A stretch of DNA of 64,000 nucleotides, from positions 534,501-598,500 of the forward strand of contig NZ_CP030126.1 in assembly GCF_003568845.1 (NCBI RefSeq), given 5' to 3'. Of this stretch, positions 44,953 to 55,068 are shown in pieces. Origin of the DNA: Indioceanicola profundi. Lineage in GTDB: Bacteria; Pseudomonadota; Alphaproteobacteria; Azospirillales; Azospirillaceae. Below the pieces are notes generated by a model that saw only the letters and a list, made by a program, of their open reading frames with translations, ran no database searches and was not told where the DNA came from. How positions within the stretch are numbered: position 1 is the stretch's first letter; every line of letters begins with the position of its first letter. A program made the position numbers and the translations under genes.

Positions 44953-47376
44953 GTGCTGCGCGACTGGTTGACGGTGTGCTTGCGGGGACTGATCCGGCAC
45001 AGGCTCTACACAACAATCAACATAATGGGCCTCGCCGTCGGACTTGCCGCGGCACTGCTGATCGGGACCTATGTGCGTCACGAGCTGTCCTATGACAGTA
45101 TGTATGCGGATGGCGACCGCATCTATCGGATCACTCGGATCGAGCATCGTTCCGGCCAGCAGCCCCGGCCCGTCGGACCGGTGTCGTACCCTGTCGGCGA
45201 GTTGCTACAGCGGGAGCGCCCGGAGTTCGAACATCTGGCCTTGATCAGTTGGTTCCCCGTGGTCTTGCAGCATGAAGGCGAGCCGATCCGGGAAATCATG
45301 CACATTGCCAGTCCGGGCTTCTTCCAGATTTTCGACTTGCCGTTCCTGAAGGGCGATCCGGTGACCGCCCTTGCCGAGCCATATGGGCTGGTGCTTACAG
45401 AAAAGATGGCCCGTAAGTATTTCGGCGATGCGGACCCGGTGGGGCAAAGCCTGTCCATTGCTCGCGGCGAAAGCTTCAGAGTTACCGGAGTCGTCGCCGA
45501 CCCTCCGACGAACAGCAGCATCCAGTTCGATATGGTCGTGTCCCTCGCGACGCCGTTCCCGGAATTCGAGAAGCCACGGACGCTCTGGTTCAATAATTGG
45601 CTGAACGTCTTTGTCCGCTTGCATCCTGGCGAGTCGGCCAACGCGGTGGAAGCGGAGCTAGGCGATATGCTCCAGCGCCACGTTCCGAACTACGAACCGC
45701 CGGGCAAGGCGAGTTCCACCTTCACGCTGCATATGCAGCCATTGGCCGATTTCCACCTGGGACCTTTCCCAGGCCTGGATTATTCCGGACGCAGGACACT
45801 GGCGGCGTTCGCCGCTGTAGCAGGCCTGATCCTGATCGTCGCCGGCATCAACTTCGTGAACTTGTCCACCGCCCGGGCCACGCTGCGCGCGAGGGAAGTG
45901 GCGCTCCGCAAGACACTGGGCGCTTCCCGCGGGGGTCTTGTCCTGCGTTTCATGGGGGAGGCGGTGCTGCTGACGGCGTTGGCCGGCGTCGTGGCCATGG
46001 CGCTGGCCGAACTTCTGCTGCCGCTGCTGACCGACGCGCTCAACATCAGGTTGGAAGAGGATTTCGCCAGCCCGTTGTCGCAGCTCTTGACGCTGGCAGG
46101 TCTGGTGCTTGTGATCGGAATCCTCTCCGGGATCTATCCAGCTTTCCTCCTCACCCGCCACAATCCGGCTGACACCATGCGCGGCGGTTCGGCCCCCCAA
46201 GGGTCGGGACGTCTGCGGACGGCGCTCGTCGTCGGGCAGTTCGCCGTGGCGATCGGATTGTCGACCGCATCCCTGGTGATCCTAGCCCAGACCCGCCACG
46301 CCGGTTCCGCACAGTTGGGTTTTGACCGCGAGAACGTGGTCCTGTGGCGCGGATTGAACAATCCCGCGGTTGCAGGGGGCTGGCAGGTCTTCCGGGATCG
46401 CGTGACGGAGCTGCCGGGCGTCGTCAGCGCCGCTGCTGTGCGGTAGGTTCCAGGCGACGGGTCCGACTCCTCCATCATAGTGCGCCATCCGAATGGATCG
46501 GCCGAGCTCAGCCTCAGGATGGAGGCGGTCGATACGACCTATCTTCAAACATTGGGCATTCCGCTTGTCGCCGGGCGCGGGTTCGAGGAGGGGCGGTCAG
46601 CCGACATACTGGTCGATTCCAAGGGGCCGCAGAAAGACGCGGCCAATGTCATTTTGTCGGAATCGGCGGTCCGACTGTTGGGCTGGAGATCGCCGGAGGC
46701 GGCGCTGGGCGGCACCGTCCTGGTGCCGGAAGAGGGGCAGAACATCACGCTGACGGTGATCGGCGTCATTCCCGACCTGCAGTTCTATTCCGCGCGCCAG
46801 CCCCACGCGCCCACGATCTTTACCGTCCAGAAGCAGGGCATATCCACCCTGGCTGTCCGGGTAAGGGGCGGGGCAGCGCCCGAGGTGCATGGCTTGATCG
46901 ACGCGGTCTGGCGGGAGCTGTTTACCGACTTGCCCGTTAACCGCGAGTTCCTGGACGAACGGATCGAGCGCATCCATCGGGCGGAGTTGCGGCAAGGAAT
47001 CGTGCTCGGAGCATTTGCGGTTCTGACGGTTGGAATCGGCTGCCTCGGCCTGTTCGGTCTGGCGGCGTTCACCACCGAGCGGCGCAGCCGGGAGATCGGG
47101 ATACGCAAGGTGATGGGGGCCCGCACCGCTGATATTGTCAGGCTTCTGGTCTGGCAGTTCAGCCGGCCGGTGGCGGCGGCTTGCCTGATCGCGTGGCCGA
47201 TCGCGTGGCTGGGGCTGGAGGATTGGCTTTCCGGCTTCGTGAACCGGATCGACCTCAATCCCCTCTTCTTCCTGGCTGTCGGCATTGCCGCCATGCTTAT
47301 TGCCTAGGTGACGGTTGCCGGTCATGCGGCCCATGTTGCTCGCCAGAAGCCGATCCATGCCCTGCGCCATGAGTGA
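44953..47376 (+). pseudogene. MacB/FtsX-type ABC transporter permease 4, interrupted by two amber codons
   Basis: GTG 44953 (MLRDWLTVCLRGLIRHRLYT), with GGAAGGAGAGGG upstream, to TGA 47376: 808 codons, the length of its sisters, with no frameshift. In-frame TAG codons occur at 46444-46446 (after AAAVR) and 47305-47307 (after AMLIA). Both align with Trp in permease 3, so each is one G-to-A change from TGG. Without readthrough the product is a 497-residue N-terminal half with one FtsX domain. An internal restart near 46480 would yield the C-terminal part lacking its last 22 residues. The intact frame between the stops suggests recent inactivation, sequence error or readthrough. Confidence 0.8.
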
Positions 47377-47439
47377 GCACCTTGCATCGGCCTGCTTGGT
47401 GGGGCACAAGGCCGGACGGAAAGGATGCGAGGTGCGGCG

Positions 47440-48447
47440 ATGGTTACGGGTATGAAAGCTGCCGGCAGAATGGCGCTGCCCACGGGCGCTGATGTCGAGG
47501 ATGCGGCGCGGGTGCTGGAAGGGTGGGCGGTGCGGACGCCGCTGCTGCGCAATGCGGAGCTGGACCGGCTGACCGGCGGCACCATCCTGGTGAAGCCGGA
47601 GGTTCTCCAGCGCACCGGCAGCTTCAAGTTCCGCGGCGCCTACAACCGCCTTTCCCGCATCCCGAAGGAGAACCGGCCCCAGGGCGTCGTGGCCTGGTCG
47701 TCGGGAAACCATGCGCAAGGCGTCGCCGCCGCGGCGGGTCTGCTGGGCCTTCCGGCCACCATCGTCATGCCGGCCGACGCGCCGGCCCTGAAGATCGCCA
47801 ACACCCGCGCCCTGGGGGCGGAGGTGGTGCTGTACGACCGCGTACGCGAAAGCCGGGAGGAGATCGGCGGCCGCATCGCGCAGGAGCGCGGCGCCATCAT
47901 CGTGCCGCCCTTCGACGATCCCTACATCATCGCCGGCCAGGGCACCGTCGGGCTGGAGATCGGGGATCAGGCGCTGGGCATGGGGCTGGCGGTGGAGGAG
48001 GCCCTGGCCCCGTGCTCCGGCGGCGGGCTCGCCAACGGCATGGCGCTGGGCCTGCACCGGATCTTCCCCCATGCGAAGGCCCACACGGTGGAGCCGGCCG
48101 GCTTCGACGATTTCGCCCGTTCTCTGGAAACCGGGCAGAAGCAGCGCAACGCCAGCGCCAGCGGCTCCGCCTGCGACGCGCTGATGGCCCCGACGCCCGG
48201 CGACATCACCTTCGCCATTGCCCAGCGTGAGCTTGGGCCGGGCTTCTCCGTCACGGATGAGGAGGCGTTCGCCGCCATGCGCTTCGCCTTCCAGCATCTG
48301 AAGCTGGTGGTGGAGCCGGGCGGGGCGGTCGCGCTTGCGGCTGTGCTGACCGGCAAGCTGGAGACGAAGGGGCGAACCATCGCCGTGGTGCTGTCCGGCG
48401 GCAATGTGGACCCGGGGCTGTTCGCCCGGGTCCTTGCCGCGGCCTGA
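47440..48447 (+). CDS. Threonine dehydratase-like PLP enzyme
   Basis: About 335 residues from ATG 47440; other in-frame ATGs at 47425, 47452 and 47470 are possible. Fold-type II PLP enzyme of the threonine/serine dehydratase group. The PLP lysine lies in TGSFKFRGAYNR (Lys63), the substrate loop in SSGNHAQGVA (near residue 86), and the glycine-rich phosphate loop in PCSGGGLANG (near residue 183). No C-terminal ACT domain is present, so it is the short catabolic or serine-racemase-like form rather than biosynthetic IlvA. It follows permease 4 but has no obvious link to the transporter. Confidence 0.85.
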   Translation: MVTGMKAAGRMALPTGADVEDAARVLEGWAVRTPLLRNAELDRLTGGTILVKPEVLQRTGSFKFRGAYNRLSRIPKENRPQGVVAWSSGNHAQGVAAAAGLLGLPATIVMPADAPALKIANTRALGAEVVLYDRVRESREEIGGRIAQERGAIIVPPFDDPYIIAGQGTVGLEIGDQALGMGLAVEEALAPCSGGGLANGMALGLHRIFPHAKAHTVEPAGFDDFARSLETGQKQRNASASGSACDALMAPTPGDITFAIAQRELGPGFSVTDEEAFAAMRFAFQHLKLVVEPGGAVALAAVLTGKLETKGRTIAVVLSGGNVDPGLFARVLAAA

Positions 48448-48468
48448 GTGGCCGCCGCCTGAGCCGGC

Positions 48469-48744
48469 TCAGCCCTCGCGCTTGCCGCCATCCTGGTGGT
48501 GGCTGCCGCCGCTGCCCTGGCCGCGGCCGGTCTTGGACTGGAGGGCGTCGATCCGCTCCGACGCTTCCGCCTTGCTCAGCTCCGCGTTGAACTCCTCGCC
48601 CGCCTCTTCGGACAGGGTCTTCAGGTAGCTGGCCTGGGCGCCGGTCATGGGCTCATCGCCGGTGACCCAATCCTCAGGGTCTTTCTGCCGGTTGCTGGGC
48701 TGGCCGGTCACGTCGGCGCTCTTGGGGTTCTTCTGGTCGGTCAT
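48469..48744 (-). CDS. DUF3072 domain protein
   Basis: Ninety-one residues from ATG 48744 (MTDQKNPKSADVTGQPSNRQ). The core DPEDWVTGDEPMTGAQASYL, then KTLSEEAGEEFNAELSKAEA, matches the small DUF3072 family of unknown function. The C-terminus is Gly/His/Gln-rich and probably disordered. Soluble, no catalytic motif. Convergent with the dehydratase gene and divergent from the small gene at 48798. Confidence 0.75.
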   Translation of the reverse strand: MTDQKNPKSADVTGQPSNRQKDPEDWVTGDEPMTGAQASYLKTLSEEAGEEFNAELSKAEASERIDALQSKTGRGQGSGGSHHQDGGKREG

Positions 48745-48797
48745 GCTCAACTCCGTTGCTACGGGCTGGGGCAACAGCCGAATGCGAAGAACGTTCC

Positions 48798-49088
48798 ATG
48801 AACATCTGCGAGGCTGGAGGTCAGGGCGCGGATGCGCTAGACCTCGTGGACCGATCCCAGGCCGAGGCGAAGGGCATGAATCTCGAACAAAGACTGGCCG
48901 TGAAGCTGCTGGCCCAGGCCTCCTCCATGCTGGGCAAGGCTGTGAGCGAGACCCTGTGCACCGAACCCGACCGCCGCGTCATCCGCGCCCTGCTGGCCGA
49001 GGCGAAGGAGATGATCGGCGAATTCGAGGAGCAGTATTTCGACATGGATGCCGCGCCGGCGGCCCCGGAGCGGACGGGGGAGCGCTAG
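48798..49088 (+). CDS. Hypothetical small helical protein
   Basis: Ninety-six residues from ATG 48798 (MNICEAGGQGADALDLVDRS). Predicted helices include NLEQRLAVKLLAQASSMLGK and RRVIRALLAEAKEMIGEFEE, and the C-terminus is Pro/Ala/Glu-rich. No family recognised. It ends four bases before the convergent DUF3422 stop. A restart at Met27 (MNLEQRLAVK) is possible and would keep only the helical part. Confidence 0.5.
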   Translation: MNICEAGGQGADALDLVDRSQAEAKGMNLEQRLAVKLLAQASSMLGKAVSETLCTEPDRRVIRALLAEAKEMIGEFEEQYFDMDAAPAAPERTGER

Positions 49089-49092
49089 GCTT

Positions 49093-50400
49093 CTACTCGG
49101 CCGCGTGCAGGACCCGCCGCAGGCGGCGCACGCCCAGCCAGACCGCGGCGATCACCACCGGCACGGCGATGGATGTCAGGATCTGCTTCCCGCCGCCATA
49201 TCCCAGCACCGGCAGCCCGTCCAGCAGGTACTTCATCAGTCCGATGAAGTAGTAGGAAATGGCGAAGACCGAGAGACCCTCCACCGTCTCCTGGATGCGC
49301 AACTGCGCCTCCGTCCGAGCCGCCATGGAGCGCAGAAGGTCGGCGTTCTGGGCAGCCAGATGCACGTCCACCCGCGTGCGCAGCAGGCCGCTGGCGCGGC
49401 TGATCCCCTCCGACAGCTCCTCCTGCCGGCGCGCCACGGCCATGCAGGTCTGGACGGCGGGACCGAAGCGCCGCTCCAGGAATGTGCCAAGCCGTTGCAG
49501 GCCGGGAATGCGGTCCTCCCGCATGTCGGACAGCCGCCGCTCCACCAGATGGGCATAGGCCTTGGTGGCGCCGAAGCGGTAGCGGGTGCGGGAGGCCAGC
49601 GCCTCCGCCTCTGCCGCCAACTGGGTCAGCGCGTCCAGAAGCCGGTGCTCATCCTCCACCCCGGCCTTGTCGGCGGCGGCGGTGCGCTCGACGATCTCGC
49701 CCAGCCGCCGTTCCAGGCCGGACAGGATGCCGGAACTTTCCCGCGCCAGCGGTAGGCCCAGCAGGGCCATCATGCGGTAGGTTTCCAGCTCCAGCAGCCG
49801 CTGGATCAGCCGACCGGCCCGGTTGATCGACAGGTTGACGGCGCGGACCAGCAGGCGGGTATGCCCGTCCGTGCCGATCTGGAAATCAGTCCAGACCAGG
49901 GCGTCGCCGCCATGAACCAGCGATCCCTGCACTTCGCCGGTGAAGAGGTGGGAAAGGCTTGCTGCATCATGCTGCGGCAGCTGATCCGGCTCCAAACGCA
50001 GGTGGACGGCCACCAGCCGCTCTCCCGGAAGGCCGCGCACCCAGTCGGCGAGGCCGAGGCTGAGGGCAGACCAGCCCTGGCCGTCCGGCGGATTCGGCTG
50101 GACCACGGTGACGGAGGTGAATTCGGTGTGCCGCTCCCATTTCAAGATGCGGCCGTCGATATGCAGCACCACCTGCCGGTCCGTGGGCGCGGGGGGCAGC
50201 AGGCCGAAGCGGGTGCACAGCGTCTCGATATGCGCGCGGTCGGCCTGATCCTCACCGGACAGCAGGGCCATGTGGGTGACGCGGGACGGAATCGGCACCC
50301 GCAGATGAGGGCGCGCATGCAGCTCGTCATTCAGCTCCCGGCGCAGCGCATGCTCGCCGCCGGACGGAAGGGCCGTCGCGATCTCCACGGCATCCTGCAT
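49093..50400 (-). CDS. DUF3422 family inner-membrane protein
   Basis: A 435-residue protein. The N-terminal RRELNDELHARPHLRVPIPS is the DUF3422 signature. A long soluble region with extended helices (about 200-370) follows, ending in two C-terminal membrane segments (about residues 372-390 and 400-420). The topology resembles RMND1/Sif2- or CorA-like proteins with a cytoplasmic domain and a C-terminal hairpin, but no metal-transport motif is seen. Widespread in alpha- and betaproteobacteria, function unknown. Confidence 0.8.
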   Translation of the reverse strand: MQDAVEIATALPSGGEHALRRELNDELHARPHLRVPIPSRVTHMALLSGEDQADRAHIETLCTRFGLLPPAPTDRQVVLHIDGRILKWERHTEFTSVTVVQPNPPDGQGWSALSLGLADWVRGLPGERLVAVHLRLEPDQLPQHDAASLSHLFTGEVQGSLVHGGDALVWTDFQIGTDGHTRLLVRAVNLSINRAGRLIQRLLELETYRMMALLGLPLARESSGILSGLERRLGEIVERTAAADKAGVEDEHRLLDALTQLAAEAEALASRTRYRFGATKAYAHLVERRLSDMREDRIPGLQRLGTFLERRFGPAVQTCMAVARRQEELSEGISRASGLLRTRVDVHLAAQNADLLRSMAARTEAQLRIQETVEGLSVFAISYYFIGLMKYLLDGLPVLGYGGGKQILTSIAVPVVIAAVWLGVRRLRRVLHAAE

Positions 50401-50494
50401 GGCATTGCTCCCGGTTCAAACCCGATCGACTATGCCAGCGGCACAGGACCCGCGCCAGCCTGCCGCGGATAGCCGCTGTGCGGCGGAATCACCT

Positions 50495-53179
50495 TCAGGC
50501 ATTGGCGGCGGAGCGCCTGGCCGGGCGCAGCTTCACCCAGGCATGGGCGCCGGTCTGGAAGGCGATCACTCCGGTGAAGCCGACCGCCTCCAGGCTGGAG
50601 CGGAACATCTCCCCGATCTCCGCGCCCAGGCCGCCCGGCAGCCGCTCCATGGTCCGGATCATCAGGTCCAGCCGGGCGGGCCGCACCATGCCCTCCATCT
50701 GGACAGGGCCGAAGCGGGACAGGGTCAGATCGATCAGGAACCGCTTGGACCGGTCGCCGGCGGCACGCCCGCCTTCATTTTCCTCCTCGCTGGCGGCGCG
50801 CACTGCGAATTGCAGCCGCTCCAGCCGGGCCGGATCGCCGAACGGCACGGCCCAGCTTCGCCAGCCATCGGCCAGCGGCTCTGCCGACTGCCGGGCGATG
50901 GACTGGAAATCTTCCGTCAGCCGTTGGAACAAGTCACGTCGGCCGGACTGGTCCAGCACGTCCATGGCAGCACCGCCGAGCCAGCCGGCGGCATCCCCGC
51001 CGCGCAAAGCCGTCAGGAAGAACAGCAGGTTCGTTGTAAGCCGCCGGTTCGGTTGCGGGATCACGGCATGGGCAAGGGTCCGGGCCAGGGCAGGGTCGCT
51101 GGCGGCGATCAGGGCCATGACATCCTTCAGCGCCGGCCAGCCCCGTCCTTGCAGCGGGTCGATGGCCGGCAGCATGCTGCGGACGACTTCCTCCGAATCC
51201 GCTTCCACCGCCAGATGGACGATGGTGCCGGGCGGCAGGCTGGTTGCGGCCTGAAGCACCAAGGTGCCCTGAGGCGTGGAGATGACCGGCAGCCCGCCTG
51301 CCGTGCTGCCCATCAGCGTCCCGATCAGGACCGGACCCGGCGGGGCCGGAGGAGCCGGGTACGCGGTTGCCATGGGCGGCGGTCTCATGCCGGTTACAGT
51401 TCCGGCCGTCGCAGCCTGGGACGGCACCGGCTGCGCTTCCCCCTCAATGGAGACGATCCGAAGCCGGAGCTGCTGGCCCGGCACCAGCAAGACCGGCGCC
51501 TGGGGCACGGTCGGTTTTCCCTGCGCGCTTTCAGGCGCATGCGCCAGCGCATCCGGGAGGAACGCCGATGCGTCCGGCGCCAGGGCCGGCAGGGCAGGAG
51601 CGCTCCGGGCCGGGGCTGGAGCGGCTTGGGGCTGGGCAACCGTGTCCGCGTTGGCCGGGATCAATTCCGGAATTGGCAGGACAGCAGGACGGGCCTGGAT
51701 CGTTGCCGGTTGGGGCGTGGATTGGGTAACCGGTGGGGTTGATCCAGGCTTCGCCGGCGGCGTGGCTCCTGTCGTTCCGATCACCTGGACCGCAGGGACT
51801 TGCGGGACGGGAGCCGGTCCGATCGGAGTTGCGGGCCGAGGGACGGCTGCCGGAACCCCAGGGGTTGGCAGAGATGGTTCCGCCGCCGCCGGTGTTTGTG
51901 CCGACGTCATCTGGGGCCGTTCGGGCAGCGTTGTCGGAAACGCCTGCAGGACCGGGCGGCGAGCATAGGGGAACGTTCGCACGGTTGGCGTGGCCAGCGA
52001 TCCGGAGGGAAAGGGAACCTCCATGCCATCCACACCCGGTGCCGGCGTGGGCTGGGCATCGATCTGGGGCGTTGAAGCCGGCCGCTTGGCGAAGGGCAGA
52101 GCGGGCGCGGCGGTTTCCGGGCTGGAGGGTAGGGCGGCGCTACTTCCCCGTGCCGGACCGGTTCCAGGCTGGGCGGATATCGGCTCGGGCTCGGCTACGG
52201 GCGGACTGGCAGGAAGGGAGGATGCCGGTTCCTGCGCGGGAACAGCCGGTACCATGGAACCGCGGACCGGAAGCGGCAGCGGGGGCGAAACTGGCGGCTG
52301 AGCGGCAGGAACGGTTGCCGCCGCATCCGGAACAGGCGTCCCGACCGGCTGCCGGATCACCGGCGCGGCCGGCGTGGACGGTCCGGCAGCGGGTGGATGC
52401 GAATGTATGTGTTCCGGTGCTGGCAGGGATGGCGGAATGGCCAACCCTGGCGCGCCGCCGTCTGGAACTCGCGGCGGTGGAACCGGGGTTGACGGCTGCT
52501 GGATGGGAGCCGGTGCGCTTCCCGAAGGCGGCGTCGGGCCGGCAGGCAACGGCATGGTGACCACCGGTGCGCTGGGCTGGCCGGGTGGGGTGGAGATGGT
52601 GCCGCCGACAACCGGACCGGCGGGCTGGCCTGTCGGCGCTTTTGGCGGAGCGGGTTCTGTCAGCGGCGCATCGGGCGGTTGAACCGGTGCGGGACTTTGC
52701 GGCGGCTCCGCCCCACCGGGGCGGGGGGCGGAGATGACGGTGCCCTGCACGCTACCGCCAGGCTTCAATGGAGGAGCAGGGAGCTGGTCCGGCGTCTCTG
52801 CAGCCGGCTCGGGAGCTGGTTGTTGCGGTTGCTTCCCGCCGGCTGGCTGCGGGCCGGCGCTGGATGCTGGAACCAGGGCCACGGCGCTGCCTGGGCTTGC
52901 CGATCCCTGGCCGGGTGCGATCTGTAGGACGAGCGGGGTGTCCTGCGGCAGCGTGGTCGAGGTGCGGACCTGGATGTCACCGGCGGCGGTGCGGATCGTG
53001 GCCGTGCCGTCCTTCTGCGCCACCACCTGCCCGCCGATGGCGACAGGCCGGGAGAGGCCGGCCAGCTTTGCCGGCACGGCCTGGACCTGGACCGTGGCGA
53101 GCGGGATGAAGCCGGCCGGCGGCGCACTGCCCGGCAGGGCAGGCGCGCCGGCTTGCGTCGGAACGGGGGAGGCGTTCAC
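50495..53179 (-). CDS. FliK-like flagellar hook-length control protein
   Basis: An 894-residue protein, last gene of the flagellar cluster, 23 bp after flhG. Residues 20-120 form a beta-rich domain (IGGQVVAQKDGTATIRTAAG). Residues about 125-570 are extremely Pro/Ala-rich, fitting a stretched ruler. The C-terminal 150 residues (RFLIDLTLSRFGPVQMEGMV onward) resemble the Flg_hook substrate-switch domain. The call rests on architecture and context; length is roughly twice that of enteric FliK. Proline-rich sequence makes the precise start less certain. Confidence 0.65.
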   Translation of the reverse strand: MNASPVPTQAGAPALPGSAPPAGFIPLATVQVQAVPAKLAGLSRPVAIGGQVVAQKDGTATIRTAAGDIQVRTSTTLPQDTPLVLQIAPGQGSASPGSAVALVPASSAGPQPAGGKQPQQPAPEPAAETPDQLPAPPLKPGGSVQGTVISAPRPGGAEPPQSPAPVQPPDAPLTEPAPPKAPTGQPAGPVVGGTISTPPGQPSAPVVTMPLPAGPTPPSGSAPAPIQQPSTPVPPPRVPDGGAPGLAIPPSLPAPEHIHSHPPAAGPSTPAAPVIRQPVGTPVPDAAATVPAAQPPVSPPLPLPVRGSMVPAVPAQEPASSLPASPPVAEPEPISAQPGTGPARGSSAALPSSPETAAPALPFAKRPASTPQIDAQPTPAPGVDGMEVPFPSGSLATPTVRTFPYARRPVLQAFPTTLPERPQMTSAQTPAAAEPSLPTPGVPAAVPRPATPIGPAPVPQVPAVQVIGTTGATPPAKPGSTPPVTQSTPQPATIQARPAVLPIPELIPANADTVAQPQAAPAPARSAPALPALAPDASAFLPDALAHAPESAQGKPTVPQAPVLLVPGQQLRLRIVSIEGEAQPVPSQAATAGTVTGMRPPPMATAYPAPPAPPGPVLIGTLMGSTAGGLPVISTPQGTLVLQAATSLPPGTIVHLAVEADSEEVVRSMLPAIDPLQGRGWPALKDVMALIAASDPALARTLAHAVIPQPNRRLTTNLLFFLTALRGGDAAGWLGGAAMDVLDQSGRRDLFQRLTEDFQSIARQSAEPLADGWRSWAVPFGDPARLERLQFAVRAASEEENEGGRAAGDRSKRFLIDLTLSRFGPVQMEGMVRPARLDLMIRTMERLPGGLGAEIGEMFRSSLEAVGFTGVIAFQTGAHAWVKLRPARRSAANA

Positions 53180-53202
53180 GGCTGGCGCGCTCCCGCTACG
53201 GC

Positions 53203-53985
53203 CTATTGGCCCTGGATGATGCGCTGGGCGATGGCTTCCACATCCTGTGCCGCATCCGCACTGGGGGAGCGGAGCAGAAGCGGGGTCTGGGTCTTGATGG
53301 CGTCCCGCACCTTCAAATCCCGGCGCACGATCCCGGCCAGCGGCGGTTCCTTCTTCAGGAACCGACGGCAGGCGGCCAACAGGGTCTCATACGTCTTTTC
53401 ACCTTCGGCGCGTGTCTGCGCCATGTTGACGACGATCCGCAGGTCCGCGCCCGGATTGCTCTGCCATGCCAGCTTCAGGAAGGCGTAGGCGTCGGTAATG
53501 CTGGTCGGCTCATCCGTCGTGACCACCAGCGTGGCCCCGGCAGGGCCGGAGAAGGCGCGCACCGTGCGGTCCACGCCAGCGCCAAGGTCGATCACGACCC
53601 AGTCATAGACCCGCGCCATGTCCATGAGATCGTTGCGGAGCTGCCCGAGCCGCGGCGGGGCCAGATTGGCGAGATTTCCGGAGCCGGAGCGTCCGGCCAG
53701 GATGTCGAACCCGCCTTCCGGGAAGCGCGTGGTCGCCCCTTCCATTGTGTAGAGCCCGTCCACCACCTGGCCGATGTCGCGCTTCGGCATCAGGCCGAGC
53801 TGGATGTCCACGTTCGCCAGGCCGAGGTCGCCGTCGAACAGCAGGGTCCGGCGGCCCAGGCTTGCCAGCGCGTGGGACAGGGTGATGGAGAAGAAGGTCT
53901 TGCCGACCCCGCCCTTTCCGCTGGCAACGGCGAGCACGTTCTGGCGGCGCAGCGGCGTCACATTCGTGGAGGCAACCATGGTCAT
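53203..53985 (-). CDS. flhG: FlhG (MinD-like ATPase controlling flagellar number)
   Basis: A 260-residue cytoplasmic ATPase (FleN/YlxH). The deviant Walker A ASGKGGVGKT is at residues 21-30, FDGDLGLANVDIQLGL is switch I, and VVIDLGAGVD is the Walker B equivalent. It restrains flagellar number together with FlhF at the pole. The start overlaps the flhF stop by four bases. Confidence 0.92.
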   Translation of the reverse strand: MTMVASTNVTPLRRQNVLAVASGKGGVGKTFFSITLSHALASLGRRTLLFDGDLGLANVDIQLGLMPKRDIGQVVDGLYTMEGATTRFPEGGFDILAGRSGSGNLANLAPPRLGQLRNDLMDMARVYDWVVIDLGAGVDRTVRAFSGPAGATLVVTTDEPTSITDAYAFLKLAWQSNPGADLRIVVNMAQTRAEGEKTYETLLAACRRFLKKEPPLAGIVRRDLKVRDAIKTQTPLLLRSPSADAAQDVEAIAQRIIQGQ

Positions 53986-54992
53986 GCGTGGGTTCCCGTC
54001 TGCTTGATGCGCCGCTGCGCGGCTGCCGCTTCTTCCGGCATCATGAATCGTGCAAGTGTGGTGGGGGTCAGCGCCCCCAGACCGTCGATCACCTTGGGGG
54101 TCGCGGAGGCGTCGGCGAAGGACATCTCCGCCTCGTAGGCCGCGGCCAGCAGGCTGCCCAGCCGGCGCGCCATGTCGAGCCGCGTCGGCAGCAGCCGGCG
54201 CACGCCGACCTGACGGAAGGCGCGGGCCATCTCGCCAGCCTCCTGCGCATCCAGACCGGCCGGCAGGACCAGCACCGGCTCTATGTCCGCGGCGACCAGG
54301 AAGTCGCGCAGCTCTCGCATGTCGGCCTCGTCGTAGGGATTGCGCCCGGCGCTGTCCACCAGCACCTGCTCCGCCCCTTTCTGGACTTCCAGCGCATCGG
54401 CCAGGGCCACCGGGTCCTCCGCCGTGATGAGGCGCAGCTTCAGCAGGCGCGTATAGGCGGATAGCTGGTCGATCCCGCCGGCCCGCACCGTGTCGGTGGA
54501 GACCACGCCCACCGGGCGGCCATTGCGGAAGGCGCGGGTGCAGAGCTTCGCAATCGTCAGCGTCTTGCCCGACCCGGGCGGCCCGACCAGCATCAAGGCA
54601 CGCGGGTAACGTCCGTCGGGCAACGGCTGGAAGCCGAAGACCTGATCAAGCCCGGCGGCCAGGGCCGCGAGCGGATCGCGGACGTCGAGATCGGAAACGG
54701 CGTCCATTATCTGCTGGTTCACCGCGGCCGGCGCGCCGTGATGCAGCAGCACTTCGGAGACGCGGTCGAGGACATCAGGCCCTTGGGGCTCCAGCGGGGC
54801 GCCGAAGCGCAGCACCGGGGCGGGGGAGGGGGCGGGCAGGTTCCCATCCTCCTCTTCGACCGCCGCGGTGACGCGAACCCCGACGCCGTCCTCCTCGCGC
54901 GTGGCGACGATGATGGCGTCATCGCCCAGCACCTCGCGGACGAGGCGCATGGCTTCCGCCATGGTGGGTGCGTGGAAGGATTTCAGCCGCAT
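53982..54992 (-). CDS. flhF: FlhF (SRP-type GTPase placing the flagellum)
   Basis: A 336-residue SRP-family GTPase. The N-terminal basic region (MRLKSFHAPTMAEAMRLVRE) is typical of FlhF. The NG domain has P-loop GPPGSGKT (137-144), STDTVRAGGIDQLSAY, and VLVDSAGRNPYDE (G3-like). FlhF recruits the first flagellar ring protein to the pole; FlhG stimulates its GTPase. Followed with a four-base overlap by flhG. Confidence 0.92.
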   Translation of the reverse strand: MRLKSFHAPTMAEAMRLVREVLGDDAIIVATREEDGVGVRVTAAVEEEDGNLPAPSPAPVLRFGAPLEPQGPDVLDRVSEVLLHHGAPAAVNQQIMDAVSDLDVRDPLAALAAGLDQVFGFQPLPDGRYPRALMLVGPPGSGKTLTIAKLCTRAFRNGRPVGVVSTDTVRAGGIDQLSAYTRLLKLRLITAEDPVALADALEVQKGAEQVLVDSAGRNPYDEADMRELRDFLVAADIEPVLVLPAGLDAQEAGEMARAFRQVGVRRLLPTRLDMARRLGSLLAAAYEAEMSFADASATPKVIDGLGALTPTTLARFMMPEEAAAAQRRIKQTGTHA

Positions 54993-55068
54993 CTCGGTAC
55001 CGCCAGTCCTGCCATGGGACCCCTCCGCCTCTGATCGGGCATCTTCACGTCATGCATCGCCGCCTGCA

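Noticed and set aside
44953-47376. Permease 4 stops as selenocysteine or pyrrolysine codons
   Set aside because: Both codons are TAG, not TGA, and align with Trp; there is no sign in the window of amber-decoding machinery.
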